DNA of 64,000 bases from Mycobacterium asiaticum. GTDB lineage: Bacteria; Actinomycetota; Actinomycetes; Mycobacteriales; Mycobacteriaceae. The notes under the pieces were generated by a model that worked only from the letters and a program-made list of their open reading frames with translations, made no database searches and was not told the origin of the DNA. The first letter of the stretch is position 1. Each line of letters opens with the position of its first letter. The translations under genes were made by a program, and so were the position numbers. Below are positions 32,127-40,805 of the stretch, in pieces. Location of the stretch: contig NZ_LZLS01000211.1 in the NCBI RefSeq assembly GCF_001673365.1, positions 1-64,000 on the forward strand. The letters run 5' to 3'.

Positions 32127-32660
32127 CTACCAGACGTCTCCGTCGCGCCAGTCGCACATCAGCTCCGCGGAGGTGTCCAGGGTCACACAGACCGGTAGGA
32201 CGAACACCGTCCCGTCGTCCTCGGGCGTGCGGGACGGGCCGGTGGGAGTCAGTACCGAGGTCGGACCCTGCCAGGGCAACCAGCCGCGGGCGGCGTACAG
32301 TCCGCGGGCTTGCAGCGACGAGCTGAGCGCACCCAGTTGATAGGCGCCCCGCATGACCTGCTCGACGCCGTCGAGCAGCGCCCGCACCAAACCCTGCCCG
32401 CGCCAATCTTCGCGTACCGCAACGCCTTCGACGTAGCCGCAGCGCAGTGCGCTACCCCGGTAGATCAGTCGCCGTTGTACCACCGCAGCGTGCGCGATGA
32501 TCGCGCCGTGGTGCCAGATCAGCGCGTGCATCCCACCCAGGGCGTGTTCCCAGTCAGCTTCGGTGAAGTCACCGGCGAACGCCGCGGTGACCATCTGGCA
32601 GATGCGCTCGCGGGTGCAGCTGTCCAGATCAGCGGTGTGTACCAGGCGTGCGGTGTGCAC
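32127..32660 (-). CDS. aac: Aminoglycoside 2'-N-acetyltransferase, AAC(2')-Ic-like
   Basis: This 177-aa GNAT acetyltransferase has the acetyl-CoA loop VAVREDWRGQGLVRALL (about 81-97) and a MHALIWHHGAIIAHAAVVQR segment of the AAC(2') group. It transfers acetyl from acetyl-CoA to the 2'-amino group of aminoglycosides. In mycobacteria these are intrinsic chromosomal genes whose natural substrate is uncertain. GTG at 32660 starts the family N-terminus HTARLVHTADLDS. It begins 9 bases after the pxpC stop, in the same operon. Confidence 0.93.
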   Translation of the reverse strand: MHTARLVHTADLDSCTRERICQMVTAAFAGDFTEADWEHALGGMHALIWHHGAIIAHAAVVQRRLIYRGSALRCGYVEGVAVREDWRGQGLVRALLDGVEQVMRGAYQLGALSSSLQARGLYAARGWLPWQGPTSVLTPTGPSRTPEDDGTVFVLPVCVTLDTSAELMCDWRDGDVW

Positions 32661-32669
32661 GAACCATGT

Positions 32670-33545
32670 CTACACCGCGGAGCGGGGCCGCGACCAGTGC
32701 AACCGCACATACTGGCCGGGCCGCACCTGGGCGACCTTGTCGATGTCGGCGTCGATCACCACGCCGGCCACCGGGTAGCCGCCGGTGATCGGATGATCGG
32801 GGCCAAGAATCACCGGTAATCCGTTGGGCGGCACCTGGATCGCGCCGCGGGTCACACCTTCGCTGGGTAGTTGCCGATCGGGCCAGCGGTGCTGCAGCGG
32901 TCGGCCTTCCAGTCGCATGCCCACGCGGTCGCTACGGTCGGAGACCATCCAAATGGTGTGCACCAGGGCGTCCGGATCGGTCAGCCAGTCGTCGCGTGGC
33001 CCGGGCACCACCTGCAGTTCCACCAGGTGGCTCGCGATCGCGGCGACTGGAGCCTGGTCGAGTTCGGGGTAGTCGTCGCTGTGTTCGCCGATTGGCAACA
33101 CGTCGCCGGGTTGCAGCGGCAACGGTCCGATTTCTGACATCACGTCGTAACTGCGCGAGCCCAGCACCCGAGCTACCCCGATGCCACCACGTACCGCCAA
33201 ATAGGTCCGCAGTCCGGTCCGAGGTGTGCCGAGGGAGATCAGCTCTCCGTCGTGTACGTGGTGAATGCTGTTGTTGCCGAACATAACTCCGTCGACAGTC
33301 GCGTCGGTGTCGGCGCCGGCGACCGCGATGTCGAGGTTTCCGCCGCGGACCCGGGCGGTCAACCCGCCGAAGGTCACCTCGACGGTGGCCCAGTCATCCG
33401 GATTTGCGACCAGTCGGTTGGCCAGCGTGTGTGAGCGGCGGTCGGCGGCCCCGGACCGGCCGACACCGAGATGCGCCAGCCCCGTTCGACCGAGGTCCTG
33501 GATCACCGCCAACGGTCCGGTGCGCAGGATTTCCAGAGTTGTCAT
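32670..33545 (-). CDS. pxpC: 5-oxoprolinase subunit C / KipA-like carboxyltransferase
   Basis: This 291-aa protein of the biotin-dependent carboxyltransferase (KipA/PxpC) family has AVIQDLGRTGLAHLGVGRSG (about 13-32), AADRRSHTLANRLV and ITGGYPVAGVV. With PxpB and PxpA it cleaves 5-oxoproline to glutamate using ATP. ATG at 33545 has GGAGGA 6 bases upstream. A longer in-frame reading from 33671 runs through the upstream gene and is not supported. It follows pxpB after 11 bases. No pxpA is in the window. Confidence 0.9.
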   Translation of the reverse strand: MTTLEILRTGPLAVIQDLGRTGLAHLGVGRSGAADRRSHTLANRLVANPDDWATVEVTFGGLTARVRGGNLDIAVAGADTDATVDGVMFGNNSIHHVHDGELISLGTPRTGLRTYLAVRGGIGVARVLGSRSYDVMSEIGPLPLQPGDVLPIGEHSDDYPELDQAPVAAIASHLVELQVVPGPRDDWLTDPDALVHTIWMVSDRSDRVGMRLEGRPLQHRWPDRQLPSEGVTRGAIQVPPNGLPVILGPDHPITGGYPVAGVVIDADIDKVAQVRPGQYVRLHWSRPRSAV

Positions 33546-33556
33546 CTCAATCCTCC

Positions 33557-34246
33557 TCACGCGGGCCGAAACTGGACCCACATGCCCTGCGTGAGCAGCG
33601 CCGGGCCGGGTCGGTCCCCTAGACCGTCGATGTCCCACATCACCGCGTCCGTGTGGCCGATGATCTGCCACCCCCCGGGTGACTTGCGCGGATAGACCGC
33701 ACTGAATTCACCGGCGAGACCGACCGACCCGGCCGGTACCGAGGCGCGCGGCTCGGCCCGCCGCGGCACCCGGAGGCGCTCGTCGCCGCCGATCAGGTAG
33801 GCGAAACCCGGTGCGAACCCGCTGAACCCGACCCGCCACCGGCTGCTGGTATGCGCGTTGATGACCTGCGCCGTGCTCAGGCCCGTGTGTTCGGCCACCG
33901 CGGCCAGGTCCGGGCCGTCGTAGACGACGTCGATCACGAGGTCGATTACGAGGTCCCGAGCCGGGTCGCCTTGATCGACTTGCAGCAGCGGTGCCGGGCG
34001 CAGTTTTCGGATCCGTTGGCGCGTCGCGCCTTGGAAACGCGGGCCGTCGAGTTTCACCAGCACGGTGACCGAGGCCGGCACGATGTCGACCACGCCGGGT
34101 AACCGCGCCGCCCGCAGCGCTTCGGTCCAGGCCAAGACGTCGCCGGTGCTGTCACATTGCAGCAGCAACGCTTGGTCGCCGTAGTCGAGGACGCAGCAGG
34201 CCAACCCGGGCTCTCTTGGGATTTCAGTGATCTCCGTCACACTCAT
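33557..34246 (-). CDS. pxpB: 5-oxoprolinase subunit B / KipI-like protein
   Basis: This 229-aa protein of the KipI/PxpB (AHS1) family has DYGDQALLLQC, PASVTVLVKLDG and the signature FSGFAPGFAYLIGGDERLRVPRR (about 148-170), where the core GFAPGFAYL is diagnostic. The usual length is about 210-230. It partners PxpC in ATP-dependent 5-oxoproline hydrolysis. ATG at 34246. It is the first gene of the pxpB-pxpC-aac run, 89 bases downstream of a divergent-free gap to fecB2. Confidence 0.88.
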   Translation of the reverse strand: MSVTEITEIPREPGLACCVLDYGDQALLLQCDSTGDVLAWTEALRAARLPGVVDIVPASVTVLVKLDGPRFQGATRQRIRKLRPAPLLQVDQGDPARDLVIDLVIDVVYDGPDLAAVAEHTGLSTAQVINAHTSSRWRVGFSGFAPGFAYLIGGDERLRVPRRAEPRASVPAGSVGLAGEFSAVYPRKSPGGWQIIGHTDAVMWDIDGLGDRPGPALLTQGMWVQFRPA

Positions 34247-34335
34247 AATTCACGGTAGCGCCGCAAACGGACCGTCCGCCAGCAACTTTCGAGCACTGCC
34301 AGAGGTGCCTTAGCAAACGCTCATGCAGCGCTTGT

Positions 34336-35313
34336 TCAACCCAGAATCTTCTTCAGCTGCGGGCCCAGTTGGTCGGCGACCACCGGGTAGCTCAACGGCG
34401 AGGCGAAGGCGATGGCACCGGCCAGTTCCTTGGTGGTGAAGATGTGGCGCTGCTGCGCGGTCGCCTGTGCTGCCGCCACGTCCGGGTCGGCGAGCAGAGC
34501 CTGCTCCTCCTCGGGACTTTCCGTCGACCAGATCACCACATCGGCGGAATCGAGCACTTCTTTGATGTGGTCACGGGGTATCACCGCGCGATGATCGGTG
34601 ACGTATGTCTTGATGCTTTCCGCGACGACCAGGCCCATCTGGTTCAAGAAGTCGGTTCGCCAACCCGCCGCCGCGGCAACCACCGTGCCCTGCCATAGCC
34701 GGCCCTGCATCAGCAGCGCCTTCTTCCCCTTCCAGGAAGGGTTCTGCTGGCCGATATCGGTGAACTTGCGGTCGACGGCCTCGATCAGGGACTTCATCTG
34801 GTCGGCTTGAAACACCGCCTGACCGATGGCGGTGGCCTGGTCTTTCCACGGTTCGAAGAACGCATCACCGTCGGACTGCGCGATGGTCGGCGCGATCGCC
34901 GACAGCTTCTGGTAAGTGTCGGCGTCCAGACCGGCGTTGGTCGCCACGATCAGATCCGGCTTGAGGCCGGCGATCAGATCGACTTGAATGCCATTGTCCA
35001 GACTGAGCACAACCGGTTGTGCCGCACCAAGTTTGGGTTGAGCCCACGGCCACACCGCGTAGGGCTGGTCGCCAAACCAGTTGGTCACCGCAACGGGCAC
35101 CACGCCGAGCGCGAGCAGGTCGTCCTGCTCGGTGTAACCGGCACTAACCACACGCTTGGGCGGTTGCTTGATGACCGTCTGTCCGAACAGGTGCGTGACC
35201 GTCACCCCGCCGCCCCCAGGCGATCCCGGCGACGGTTTGGATCCGGAGCACGCCGTGAGCAGACCTGCGGCCGCGGCGAGCTGTAGGAATCCTCGCCGAC
35301 TCAACCCCGTCAC
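34336..35313 (-). CDS. fecB2: Iron-siderophore substrate-binding lipoprotein FecB2
   Basis: This 325-aa periplasmic-binding lipoprotein has a twin-arginine-like signal SRRGFLQLAAAAGLLTAC, with the lipobox LLTAC at Cys22. The mature part has the two-lobed FecB/FhuD fold (VVSAGYTEQDDLLALGVVP, KPDLIVATNAGLDADTY, SADVVIWST). It captures ferric siderophores or haem-like ligands for an ABC importer that is not encoded nearby. GTG/ATG ambiguity at the start is minor. It lies 32 bases downstream of the polymerase-domain gene on the same strand. Confidence 0.88.
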   Translation of the reverse strand: MTGLSRRGFLQLAAAAGLLTACSGSKPSPGSPGGGGVTVTHLFGQTVIKQPPKRVVSAGYTEQDDLLALGVVPVAVTNWFGDQPYAVWPWAQPKLGAAQPVVLSLDNGIQVDLIAGLKPDLIVATNAGLDADTYQKLSAIAPTIAQSDGDAFFEPWKDQATAIGQAVFQADQMKSLIEAVDRKFTDIGQQNPSWKGKKALLMQGRLWQGTVVAAAAGWRTDFLNQMGLVVAESIKTYVTDHRAVIPRDHIKEVLDSADVVIWSTESPEEEQALLADPDVAAAQATAQQRHIFTTKELAGAIAFASPLSYPVVADQLGPQLKKILG

Positions 35314-35345
35314 AGCGTGAGAGTATCGCGTGCCTTACCTGACCG

Positions 35346-36581
35346 TTAGTTACGCGGCCTACTTGCGAGACGGGTGGGCGGGCCAGGGGTTGAGTCGGCG
35401 ATCAATTCCTCCTGTGCGGGACGCTCCGCAACCGGCACGTGCTGCAAGTTGATCCGGATGCGGTACCAGATCGAACTGGGACCGCGCATCCCGTCGACCA
35501 GGACGTCGGCCGGCTGCAGCCGCTGCGCCGCGGCGGGGTGGCGAGCGCGCCAGGTGTCCAGGGCGGCCATCGCCTCGTCCTTGGTCTTGGTCCGGGCGAC
35601 CTCGATGAGCGGCATCACGGACTGCCGCCTCCCGTCGGCGCTCTTCTTGGCCCCGCGCGGCGCCTTCTCCGGGGGACCCAGCTCGTCGGCCAGGGCCAGC
35701 AGCTCGTCGAGGCCCCCCACCGCGTCGTCCATCCCGGCCCAGGGGTCGCCTAGTTCGGTAAACCGGCCGGGAACGGTGTCGATGGTGAAGCGTTCCGGCT
35801 GGCAGTCGGGGACTTCGTCCCAATGCAGTGGCGTGGAGACCCGCGCGTCGGGCGTGGCCCGCACCGAGTAGGCGGAAGCGACGGTGCGGTCCTTGGCGTT
35901 CTGGTTGAAGTCGACGAACACGCCCTGGCGCTCTTCCTTCCACCACCGGCTGGTTGCCAGGTCGGGCACCCGGCGTTCGACCTCCCGCGCGATCGTCTGC
36001 GCAGCGAGCCGGACTTTGGGAAACGGCCAGCGCGGGGCGATTCGGGCGTAGATGTGAAAGCCCCGCGAGCCCGACGTCTTGGGCCATGCGGTCAGTCCGT
36101 GGTCTTCGAGCACTTCCCGGGCCACCAACGCCACCTCGATGATGCCCCGCCAGTCGACCCCGGGCATCGGATCCAGGTCGACCCGCAGCTCGTCGGGATG
36201 ATCGAGATCGTCGGCCAGCACCGGGTGTGGGTTCAGATCCACGCAGCCCATATTGATGGCCCAGGCCAGCCCGGCGGCGTCGTGGATGACGGCCTCGTCG
36301 GCCGAGGTGCCTGAGGCGTAGCGCAGCGTCGCGACGTCCACCCAGTCGGGCCGTTTGGCAGGCGCGCGTTTCTGGAAGACCGCCTCTTCGGTGATGCCTT
36401 TGACGAATCGCTTCAGGATCATCGGGCGACCGGCCACGCCACGCAGGGCACCGTCGGCCACGCTCAGGTAGTAACGGACCAGATCGAGCTTTGTGGCGCC
36501 GTGATCAGGAAAAACGACCTTGTTTGGATGGGTGATGGTGACCTGGCGGCCGGTCACATCCAGCGACACGGGTTTGGTCAT
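35346..36581 (-). CDS. LigD-type polymerase domain protein (AEP primase fold, Rv0269c-like)
   Basis: This 411-aa archaeo-eukaryotic-primase-like polymerase is of the kind fused to ligase D but stands alone here. Motif I is ELRVDLDPMPGVDW (catalytic Asp pair, about 131-144), motif II SGSRGFHIYARI (about 171-182), and motif III lies near RTVASAYSVRATPDARVSTPL (core SAYSVRATPDARV). It can add ribo- or deoxynucleotides in end-joining or gap repair. The C-terminal 130 residues are Lys/Arg-rich. ATG at 36581 is divergent from fadD2. Confidence 0.9.
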   Translation of the reverse strand: MTKPVSLDVTGRQVTITHPNKVVFPDHGATKLDLVRYYLSVADGALRGVAGRPMILKRFVKGITEEAVFQKRAPAKRPDWVDVATLRYASGTSADEAVIHDAAGLAWAINMGCVDLNPHPVLADDLDHPDELRVDLDPMPGVDWRGIIEVALVAREVLEDHGLTAWPKTSGSRGFHIYARIAPRWPFPKVRLAAQTIAREVERRVPDLATSRWWKEERQGVFVDFNQNAKDRTVASAYSVRATPDARVSTPLHWDEVPDCQPERFTIDTVPGRFTELGDPWAGMDDAVGGLDELLALADELGPPEKAPRGAKKSADGRRQSVMPLIEVARTKTKDEAMAALDTWRARHPAAAQRLQPADVLVDGMRGPSSIWYRIRINLQHVPVAERPAQEELIADSTPGPPTRLASRPRN

Positions 36582-36650
36582 AGATCCCGATGGTAATTCG
36601 GGAGAAACCTACTGGTCGCTTTGCGACCTCCGTCACATATGGTGAGGATT

Positions 36651-38435
36651 ATGCCTAACCTCAGCGACCTGCCCGGCGTCGGAAAAATCCAGCAATACGT
36701 TGAACGCGGCGCCGCCGAACTGCATTACGTCCGCAAAATTTTCGAGGCCGGTGCGTTTCGCATCGAACCGCCGCAGAACTATGCCGCGCTGGCCACCGGC
36801 ATCGTCAAGTGGGGCGAATTCGGCATGCTGCCGGCGCTCAACGCCGCCCGCACCCCAGACCGGGCGGCGTGCATCGACGAAGACGGCGAGTTCACCTTCC
36901 GGGAACTCGACGAGGCGGCCCACGCGGTGGCCAACGGCCTGCTCGAGAAGGGCGTCAAGGCCGGGGATGGGGTTGCGATCCTGGCCCGCAACACTCGCTG
37001 GTTCCTGGTTGCCTACTTCGGTGCAGCTCGGGTGGGCGCCCGCATCATCCTGCTCAACAGCGAATTCTCTGGCCCGCAGGTCAAGGAAGTGTCGGAGCGC
37101 GAAGGCGCCCAGATCATCATTTATGACGACGAGTACACCAAGACCGTCAGTAAGGCCGAACCGGAGCTGGGCAAGTTGCGCGCGCTGGGCACCAACCCGG
37201 ACAGCGACGAGGACTCGGGCAGCGAGGACGAGACGCTGGCCGACCTGATCAAGCGCAGCAGCAAGGATCCGGCGCCCAAGGCCGGCAAGCACGCGTCGAT
37301 CATCATCCTGACCAGCGGTACCACCGGAACTCCGAAGGGCGCGAACCGCAGTACTCCGCCGACCCTGGCGCCGGTCGGCGGCATCTTGTCGCACGTGCCG
37401 TTCAAGGCCAACGAGATCACTTCGTTGCCGGCACCGATGTTTCACGCGCTGGGCTTCCTGCACGCCACGATCGCGATGTTCCTGGGCTCGACGCTGGTGC
37501 TGCGCCGGAAATTCAAGCCGCCGCTGGTGCTCGAGGACCTCGCGAAGCACAAGGCGACCGCCATGGTTGTGGTGCCGGTGATGTTGTCGCGACTGCTGGA
37601 CGCGATCGAGAAGATGGACGAGAAGCCCGACCTGTCGCACCTCAAGATCATTTTCGTATCCGGTTCGCAGTTGGGTGCCGAGCTTGCATCTCGCGCGCTG
37701 AAAGACTTCGGTCCGGTGATCTACAACATGTACGGCTCCACTGAGATCGCGTTCGCGGCCATCGCCGGGCCCAAAGACCTGGAGAAGGACCCCGCCACGG
37801 TCGGGCCCGTCGTCAAGGGCGTCAAGGTGAAGATCCTCGACGACAACGGCAAGGAGAAGCCGCAGGGCGAGGTGGGGCGGATCTTCGTCGGCAACGCCTT
37901 TCCGTTCGAGGGTTACACCGGCGGCGGCCACAAGGAGATCATCGACGGCCTGATGTCCTCGGGCGACGTCGGTTACTTCGACGAGGACGGCCTGCTCTTC
38001 GTCAGCGGCCGCGACGACGAAATGATCGTGTCTGGTGGCGAGAACGTGTTCCCGGCCGAGGTCGAGGACTGCTTGAGCGGCCACCCGGACGTCGTGGAAG
38101 CCACCGCGATCGGCGTCGAGGACAAGGAGTGGGGCCACCGGCTGCGGGCCTTCGTGGTCAAGAAGGACGGCTCCGGTGTCGACGAGGACACCCTCAAGAA
38201 GCACGTGAGAGAGGAGCTGGCCCGTTACAAGGTCCCGCGCGAGGTGATCTTCCTCGACGAGTTGCCACGCAACCCGACGGGCAAGATTCTCAAGCGCGAA
38301 CTGCGCGAGCTCGACGCCGAGGACAAAGACGAGGCCAAGGACAAGGCCAAGGAATTGTCGAAAGAGTCCGAAAAGCAAGGTTCGAAAAAGGGCTCGAAGA
38401 AAGAAGAGTCAGAAGACTCCGAAAAAGCCGAGTGA
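36651..38435 (+). CDS. fadD2: Fatty-acid-CoA ligase FadD2
   Basis: This 594-aa acyl-CoA synthetase activates fatty acids via acyl-AMP. The P-loop is LTSGTTGTPKGANR (about 219-232), followed by NMYGSTEIAF (about 360), SGDVGYFDEDGLLFVSGRDD (about 436) and the catalytic Lys in NPTGKILKREL (about 540-550). After the enzyme domain comes a tail of about 40 residues almost entirely Lys, Glu, Asp and Ser (KDEAKDKAKELSKESEKQGS), which is unusual. ATG at 36651 has GTGAGG just upstream; an ATG at 36621 would add 10 residues. Confidence 0.93.
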   Translation: MPNLSDLPGVGKIQQYVERGAAELHYVRKIFEAGAFRIEPPQNYAALATGIVKWGEFGMLPALNAARTPDRAACIDEDGEFTFRELDEAAHAVANGLLEKGVKAGDGVAILARNTRWFLVAYFGAARVGARIILLNSEFSGPQVKEVSEREGAQIIIYDDEYTKTVSKAEPELGKLRALGTNPDSDEDSGSEDETLADLIKRSSKDPAPKAGKHASIIILTSGTTGTPKGANRSTPPTLAPVGGILSHVPFKANEITSLPAPMFHALGFLHATIAMFLGSTLVLRRKFKPPLVLEDLAKHKATAMVVVPVMLSRLLDAIEKMDEKPDLSHLKIIFVSGSQLGAELASRALKDFGPVIYNMYGSTEIAFAAIAGPKDLEKDPATVGPVVKGVKVKILDDNGKEKPQGEVGRIFVGNAFPFEGYTGGGHKEIIDGLMSSGDVGYFDEDGLLFVSGRDDEMIVSGGENVFPAEVEDCLSGHPDVVEATAIGVEDKEWGHRLRAFVVKKDGSGVDEDTLKKHVREELARYKVPREVIFLDELPRNPTGKILKRELRELDAEDKDEAKDKAKELSKESEKQGSKKGSKKEESEDSEKAE

Positions 38436-38450
38436 ACCCAGGGCGCCGAA

Positions 38451-38498
38451 AGTGAACGCAGGGCGGAGATTCGACCGAATCTCCGCCCTAGGTTCACT
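38451..38498. terminator. Long hairpin between convergent fadD2 and fadE6
   Basis: A 14-bp perfect stem (38460-38473 with 38476-38489) is extended by outer arms AGTGAAC (38451-38457) and GTTCACT (38492-38498), separated by a 2-base internal loop. There is no T-run, so intrinsic termination is less certain, but the position 15 bases after the fadD2 stop and 52 before the fadE6 stop fits a shared terminator. Confidence 0.6.
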
Positions 38499-38550
38499 CG
38501 CGAATGCGTAGCTTCACACTCGATGTCAGCGGCGTCCGCGCAGACCCCGG

Positions 38551-40737
38551 TTACGGGTCGCGGGGCAGGCCGAGCAGGCGCTCGGCGATGATGTTGAGCT
38601 GCACCTCCGAGGTGCCGCCGTAGATCGTGGTGGCCCTGCTGGCCAGTAGGTACTCGCCCCACTTGCCCTGCAACGTGTCGGGGTCGCCGATGACGGCATC
38701 GGAGCCGAACGTCGACACCGCGAACTCGGCGTAGCCCTGTCCGGTGCGCATCGACAGCAGTTTGGAGATCGCGGCCGACGGCATCGCATCACCACCGGCC
38801 AAGGTCAGCAGCGTGGAACGCAGGTTGAGCACCTTGGCCGCGTGTCCCTCGGCGATCAACTGCCCGGCGCGGTGCCGCGCCACCTGATCGAACTGCCCGT
38901 CCCGCACGAATTCGACGAACTGCGGCAGCGTGGCCAGGAAGTTCGCGTCGCTGCTGCCGATCGAAACCCGTTCTGCGGTAAGGGTATTGCGGCTGACTTC
39001 CCAGCCGCGGTTCACCTCGCCGAGCACGTACTCGTCGGGCACGAACACGTCGTCGATGTAGACGGTGTTGAACATTTCGTGTCCGGTGAGCTCTTTGAGC
39101 GGCTTGACCGTCACGCCCTCGCTCTTCATGTCGAGCAGGAAGTAGGTGATGCCATTGTGTTTTGGCGCATTCGGGTCGGTCCGGGCCAGGAGCGCACCCC
39201 ACTGCGAGTACTGCGCGGCCGTCGTCCAGATCTTCTGTCCGGTGATGCGCCAGCCGCCGTCCACCCGGGTGGCCTTGGTGGACAACCCGGCCAGGTCCGA
39301 CCCGGCCCCCGGCTCGGAAAACAGCTGGCACCAAATCATTTCGCCCCGGAAGGTCGGCGGCAGGAAGCGCTGCTTCTGTTCCTCTGTGCCGAACGCGACG
39401 ATGGACGGGATGATCCACGCCGCGATGCCGATCTGCGGTCGTTTGACCCGTCCGGCGGTGAATTCCTGAGCGATGATGACCTGCTCGATCGGATCCGATG
39501 CCCGCCCCCACGGCCTGGGCAGGTAGGGCAGCACCCAGCCGGCCTCGGCGATAGCCACCGCGCGGGCCGCGCGATCCATCTGCTTGAAGGCGCTGACTTC
39601 ACCACGGATCGCGGCGCGCAACTGTTCGGTCTCGGGGTCCAGATCGATGTCGACCGCGCGCATGCCGGTGGTGGTGGCGGTGTCCACCACTCGTTGCGGG
39701 TACTCCGAAGCGCGCCCGAAGCAGGCCGCCAGCAACAGCGCCCGGCGGTAGTAGACGTTGGTGTCGTGTTCCCAGGTGAAACCGATGCCGCCGTGCACCT
39801 GAATGCAGTCCTGGGCGCATCGCTGCGCCGCCGCTGGCGCCAGCGTGGCGGCCACGGCGGCCGCGAACTCCACGTGCTCGCTGCTCTCGTCTATCGCCCG
39901 CGCGGCGTCCCACACGGCGGCCGTGGCCCGCTCGGTGTCGGCGATCATCTCGGCGCATTTGTGCTTGATCGCCTGGAACTGGCCGATCGGCCGACCGAAC
40001 TGCTCGCGAATCTTCGCGTAGCCCGAGGCGGTGTCGGTCGCCCAGCGCGCCACCCCCACCGCCTCGGCCGAGAGCAGCGTCGTCATCAGCGCGTGCGCGG
40101 CCGTCATGCTCAAGTTGTCCAGCACCACGTCGTCGCCCACCTCGACGGCGTTGGCCCGCACATGGGCGACGGGCCGCAACGGGTCAAGACTCGGCACGGG
40201 TTCGATCTCAAGCTGCTCGGAGCGCAGCACCACCCACTCTTCGCCGCTGTCGATGGCTACCGGCAGCACCAGGATGGTGGCCTGCGCGGCGGCGGGCACC
40301 GCCCGGACTTCGCCGCGGATCACCAGCACTTGGCTTCCGTCCGGGCCTTGGCGGGTGGCGGTCAGCCCGGAGTCCAGCGCGTAGGCCGCGATGGCTGCGC
40401 CGGAGGCAAGTTCGGCAAGCACCTTGGCGTCTGGGTCGTGCGCGGAGACCAGCGCGCTGGCGATCGCCGACGGCACAAATGGACCGGGCACGGCTCCGTA
40501 ACCGAACTCGGCCAGCACGATGGCCAGCTCGAGGATGCCGTAACCCTGCCCGCCCACCGATTCGGCCAGGTGCACACCGGCCAAGCCCTGCTCGGCGGCC
40601 GCCTGCCAATAGGGCGGCGGGTTCGGGACCGGTGTCTCCATCGCTTCGTGCAGCACCTCCGACGGCGCTACCCGCGCCACCAGGGACCGCACCGAATCGG
40701 CCAGGTCTTGATGTTCAGGGGTTATTGCGATCGGCAT
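38551..40737 (-). CDS. fadE6: Acyl-CoA dehydrogenase FadE6 (double-domain)
   Basis: This 728-aa protein has two acyl-CoA-dehydrogenase units. The N-terminal one (to about 350) includes QVHGGIGFTWEHDTNVYYRR at about 313-332. The C-terminal one (about 365-728) has CQLFSEPGAGSDLAGL, TGQKIWTTAAQYSQWG and the end segment IYGGTSEVQLNIIAERLLGL. Such fused enzymes often need only one active site; steroid or acyl chains are typical substrates. ATG at 40737 has GGGAAGG 6 bases upstream. It is downstream of the hydrolase gene on the same strand, with a 68-base gap. Confidence 0.93.
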   Translation of the reverse strand: MPIAITPEHQDLADSVRSLVARVAPSEVLHEAMETPVPNPPPYWQAAAEQGLAGVHLAESVGGQGYGILELAIVLAEFGYGAVPGPFVPSAIASALVSAHDPDAKVLAELASGAAIAAYALDSGLTATRQGPDGSQVLVIRGEVRAVPAAAQATILVLPVAIDSGEEWVVLRSEQLEIEPVPSLDPLRPVAHVRANAVEVGDDVVLDNLSMTAAHALMTTLLSAEAVGVARWATDTASGYAKIREQFGRPIGQFQAIKHKCAEMIADTERATAAVWDAARAIDESSEHVEFAAAVAATLAPAAAQRCAQDCIQVHGGIGFTWEHDTNVYYRRALLLAACFGRASEYPQRVVDTATTTGMRAVDIDLDPETEQLRAAIRGEVSAFKQMDRAARAVAIAEAGWVLPYLPRPWGRASDPIEQVIIAQEFTAGRVKRPQIGIAAWIIPSIVAFGTEEQKQRFLPPTFRGEMIWCQLFSEPGAGSDLAGLSTKATRVDGGWRITGQKIWTTAAQYSQWGALLARTDPNAPKHNGITYFLLDMKSEGVTVKPLKELTGHEMFNTVYIDDVFVPDEYVLGEVNRGWEVSRNTLTAERVSIGSSDANFLATLPQFVEFVRDGQFDQVARHRAGQLIAEGHAAKVLNLRSTLLTLAGGDAMPSAAISKLLSMRTGQGYAEFAVSTFGSDAVIGDPDTLQGKWGEYLLASRATTIYGGTSEVQLNIIAERLLGLPRDP

Positions 40738-40805
40738 TGGTTGCCTTCCCTCGCCTTGGTGGGTTCAGTTGCAAAACTAACAACCAGTCGGCTGGCGTAC
40801 GACAG

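Noticed and set aside
33546..33671. N-terminal 42-residue extension of the PxpC frame
   Set aside because: It overlaps the 3' end of pxpB, reads as Arg/His/Gly-rich shadow sequence, and a strong ribosome site precedes ATG 33545.
36633..38378. 581-codon minus-strand frame opposite fadD2
   Set aside because: The plus strand encodes all AMP-ligase motifs. The minus frame has no domain and Val/Leu/His/Asp-biased shadow composition.
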